A DNA stretch of 32,378 nucleotides, taken from the NCBI GenBank assembly GCA_021151615.1, contig JAGKXA010000056.1, forward strand, positions 1 through 32,378. Direction: 5' to 3'. This DNA is from Cellvibrionaceae bacterium (GTDB lineage Bacteria > Pseudomonadota > Gammaproteobacteria > Pseudomonadales > Cellvibrionaceae). Below are positions 31,243 to 32,378 of the stretch, in pieces (the first letter of the stretch is position 1; every line of letters begins with the position of its first letter). The notes under the pieces are model-generated. The model had not been told where the DNA came from and did not search any database. It was given only the letters and a program-made list of their open reading frames with translations. The position numbers were made by a program, and so were the translations under genes.

Positions 31243-31270
31243 GTCGGGTTGAAAGTCAATTAATACAGCA

Positions 31271-31303
31271 AAAAAAGCCCAAGGCTCTCATCTTGGGCTT
31301 TTT
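31271..31303. terminator. Bidirectional hairpin terminator
   Basis: AAAAAGCCCAAG (31272-31283) pairs with CTTGGGCTTTTT (31292-31303) across an 8-base loop. With A-tract and T-tract it should end the minus-strand permease operon 20 bases after the stop codon. Confidence 0.92.
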
Positions 31304-31322
31304 GTTACGAAAGCAATTGTTA

Positions 31323-32279
31323 TTAACGCGGATTGGTTCGCACCAACAACTGCTGCAGAGCAATAAAGCAAAACAGCAATCCACCAATCACTATCTTGGT
31401 CCACCAACTGCTCAGTGTGCCGTCAAACGAGATGTAGGTTTGCACTACGCCCATAATTAATACGCCCATGAGCGTGCCGAACATATAGCCGTAGCCGCCG
31501 GTTAAGAGTGTGCCGCCGATGACTACCGCAGCGATTGCATCCAGTTCCACGCCCACAGCGGCAAGGGAATAGCCGGAGAAGGTGTAGAAGGAGTAGACGA
31601 TGCCCGCGAGCGTGGCGAGGAAGGCGCTGATGGCGTAGATGCGAATGGTGGTAGCGGCAAGTGGGATACCCATGAGCGCGGCTGAATTGGCATCGCCACC
31701 AATGGCATAAACACGACCGCCGAAACGAGTATAGTGGGCAGCGATAATCGCGACTGCCAACACCATCAAACAAATAATGGTGGAGCTACCGATCCAGGCA
31801 TCGCCAAAGACTTCGAAACCAAAAGCAGATACATCATTATAAAATTCGTGCTCGATAGGAATGGATTCTTCACTGATCACACTCGCCAAGCCGCGCGCGA
31901 AAAACATACCAGCGAGGGTGACAATAAACGGCTGCATTTTATAGTAGTGAATAATCGCGCCCATGATGGCACCGAAGGCGGTGCCGCCAATCAATACCAC
32001 CGGAAATACCACCAGCGGATGCCATTGGTATTTGCTGATAAGCACACTGCAAACTACACCGGTGAGTGCGATCACTGCGCCCACCGATAAATCGATACCG
32101 CCGGACAGAATCACAAAGGTCATGCCCACAGCGGCGATAATCAAAAACGCGTTATCGCTGAGCAAATTAAAAAACACGCGCGGTGTGCCAAAGCCTTCAA
32201 ATTGAATAGCGCCAACGCCGAACAGCAAAAAGAACAAGCAGCAGGTAACGGCGAGTGGAATAAATTTACGATTAAGCAT
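31323..32279 (-). CDS. yjfF: Sugar ABC transporter permease, YjfF-like
   Basis: This inner-membrane permease of a sugar ABC importer (BPD_transp_2, RbsC-like) has 318 residues and about 10 transmembrane segments. It is close to E. coli YjfF, part of the galactofuranose importer YtfQRT-YjfF, in FVILSGGIDLSVGAVIALTG, ITLAGMFF-like VTLAGMFFARG, SEESIPIEHEFY, TTIRIYAISAFLATLAGIVY and SFDGTLSSWWTKI. AAGGAG lies 6 bases before the ATG, and its first codons overlap the stop of the preceding permease gene by 8 bases. In this setting the sugar could be a hemicellulose-derived pentose or furanose, but that is inference. It is the last gene of its operon. Confidence 0.93.
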   Translation of the reverse strand: MLNRKFIPLAVTCCLFFLLFGVGAIQFEGFGTPRVFFNLLSDNAFLIIAAVGMTFVILSGGIDLSVGAVIALTGVVCSVLISKYQWHPLVVFPVVLIGGTAFGAIMGAIIHYYKMQPFIVTLAGMFFARGLASVISEESIPIEHEFYNDVSAFGFEVFGDAWIGSSTIICLMVLAVAIIAAHYTRFGGRVYAIGGDANSAALMGIPLAATTIRIYAISAFLATLAGIVYSFYTFSGYSLAAVGVELDAIAAVVIGGTLLTGGYGYMFGTLMGVLIMGVVQTYISFDGTLSSWWTKIVIGGLLFCFIALQQLLVRTNPR

Positions 32280-32378
32280 TGTTTACTCCTTTGGCATTTG
32301 TAGCGTCAGGAGCAGGGTTTTTACGGAACTTCAATTGTGCCAGTTGCTTTTGAAAGAGCGGCGATTGCAGCAACAATA
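32272..32378 (-). CDS. Sugar ABC transporter permease, C-terminal end (YtfT-like, partial)
   Basis: A frame open to the window edge ends at the TAA at 32274-32272, inside the yjfF start (ATGCTTAA). The 34 visible residues begin LLLQSPLFQKQLAQLKFRKN and end in a polar tail. That is the typical last helix end and basic tail of RbsC-type permeases, and in YtfT-YjfF operons the first permease lies exactly here. The assignment rests on position more than on sequence, since most of the gene is outside the window. Confidence 0.6.
   Translation of the reverse strand, partial: LLLQSPLFQKQLAQLKFRKNPAPDATNAKGVNNA

Noticed and set aside
1..32378. tRNA genes, CRISPR arrays, insertion sequences, prophage genes
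   Set aside because: Read for these on both strands; no cloverleaf with anticodon arms, no spaced direct repeats, no transposase, integrase or phage structural proteins were recognised.

Overview
The window looks like chromosomal DNA from a gammaproteobacterium that degrades plant polysaccharides, most likely Cellvibrio or a near relative in Cellvibrionaceae. This is an inference. It rests on xylose isomerase next to a GH3 glycosidase, poly-serine linkers, Gly-rich lipoproteins, a YjfF-type sugar permease, and moderate GC with dense genes on both strands. No tRNA, rRNA, CRISPR array, insertion sequence or prophage is visible.

Layout. (1) 1-8.1 kb: the 3' part of xylA, a secreted GH3 beta-xylosidase/beta-glucosidase, a PDZ-S41 protease lipoprotein, an arylamine N-acetyltransferase and, on the minus strand, a serine-linker surface lipoprotein. 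Most are monocistronic and closed by strong intrinsic terminators. (2) 8.4-9.1 kb: a membrane-anchored exported protein broken by two frameshifts at simple repeats. (3) 9.2-15.1 kb, minus strand: a BtuB-type TonB receptor, a 102-bp inverted-repeat element, and a 3-keto-glycoside hydrolase-like (DUF1080) gene followed by a multidomain c-type cytochrome/beta-propeller protein that is itself frame-disrupted and probably internally deleted. (4) 15.4-20.8 kb: two divergent L,D-transpeptidases, then a 733-residue protein with tubulin/FtsZ GTPase signatures (GxGxxGSN, GGGTGSG and a T7-like LNIDD). This is the most unusual gene of the window. (5) 20.9-30.7 kb: a detoxification/stress neighbourhood. 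It holds VOC proteins, a GyrI-like effector-binding protein, a YCII/DGPF protein, a DUF1428 protein, a Kef-type K+/H+ antiporter, GNAT and Nudix enzymes, a GFA/CENP-V-like zinc protein, a MAPEG protein, an ECF42-type sigma factor coupled to a periplasmic binding protein, a flavodoxin-fold oxidoreductase and a glutathione S-transferase. (6) 30.7-31.2 kb: a BrnT/BrnA toxin-antitoxin pair. (7) 31.3 kb to the end: the distal part of a YtfT-YjfF-like sugar ABC permease operon.

How the parts may work together. The sigma factor (DUF6596 architecture) belongs to a group known to control DGPF/YCII genes. Two sites with the same layout, TGTCGA-N17-CGAC, lie in front of the DUF1428-VOC-YCII-GyrI-like operon and in front of the GFA-MAPEG genes, so the window may hold a small regulon around its own sigma factor. 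Several members of the same stretch (Kef antiporter, GST, GFA, MAPEG, VOC, flavodoxin-fold oxidoreductase) belong to families tied to glutathione or electrophile stress. The tubulin-like gene sits directly downstream of, and in the same direction as, an LdtD/YcbB-like L,D-transpeptidase, which raises but does not prove a link to the cell envelope.
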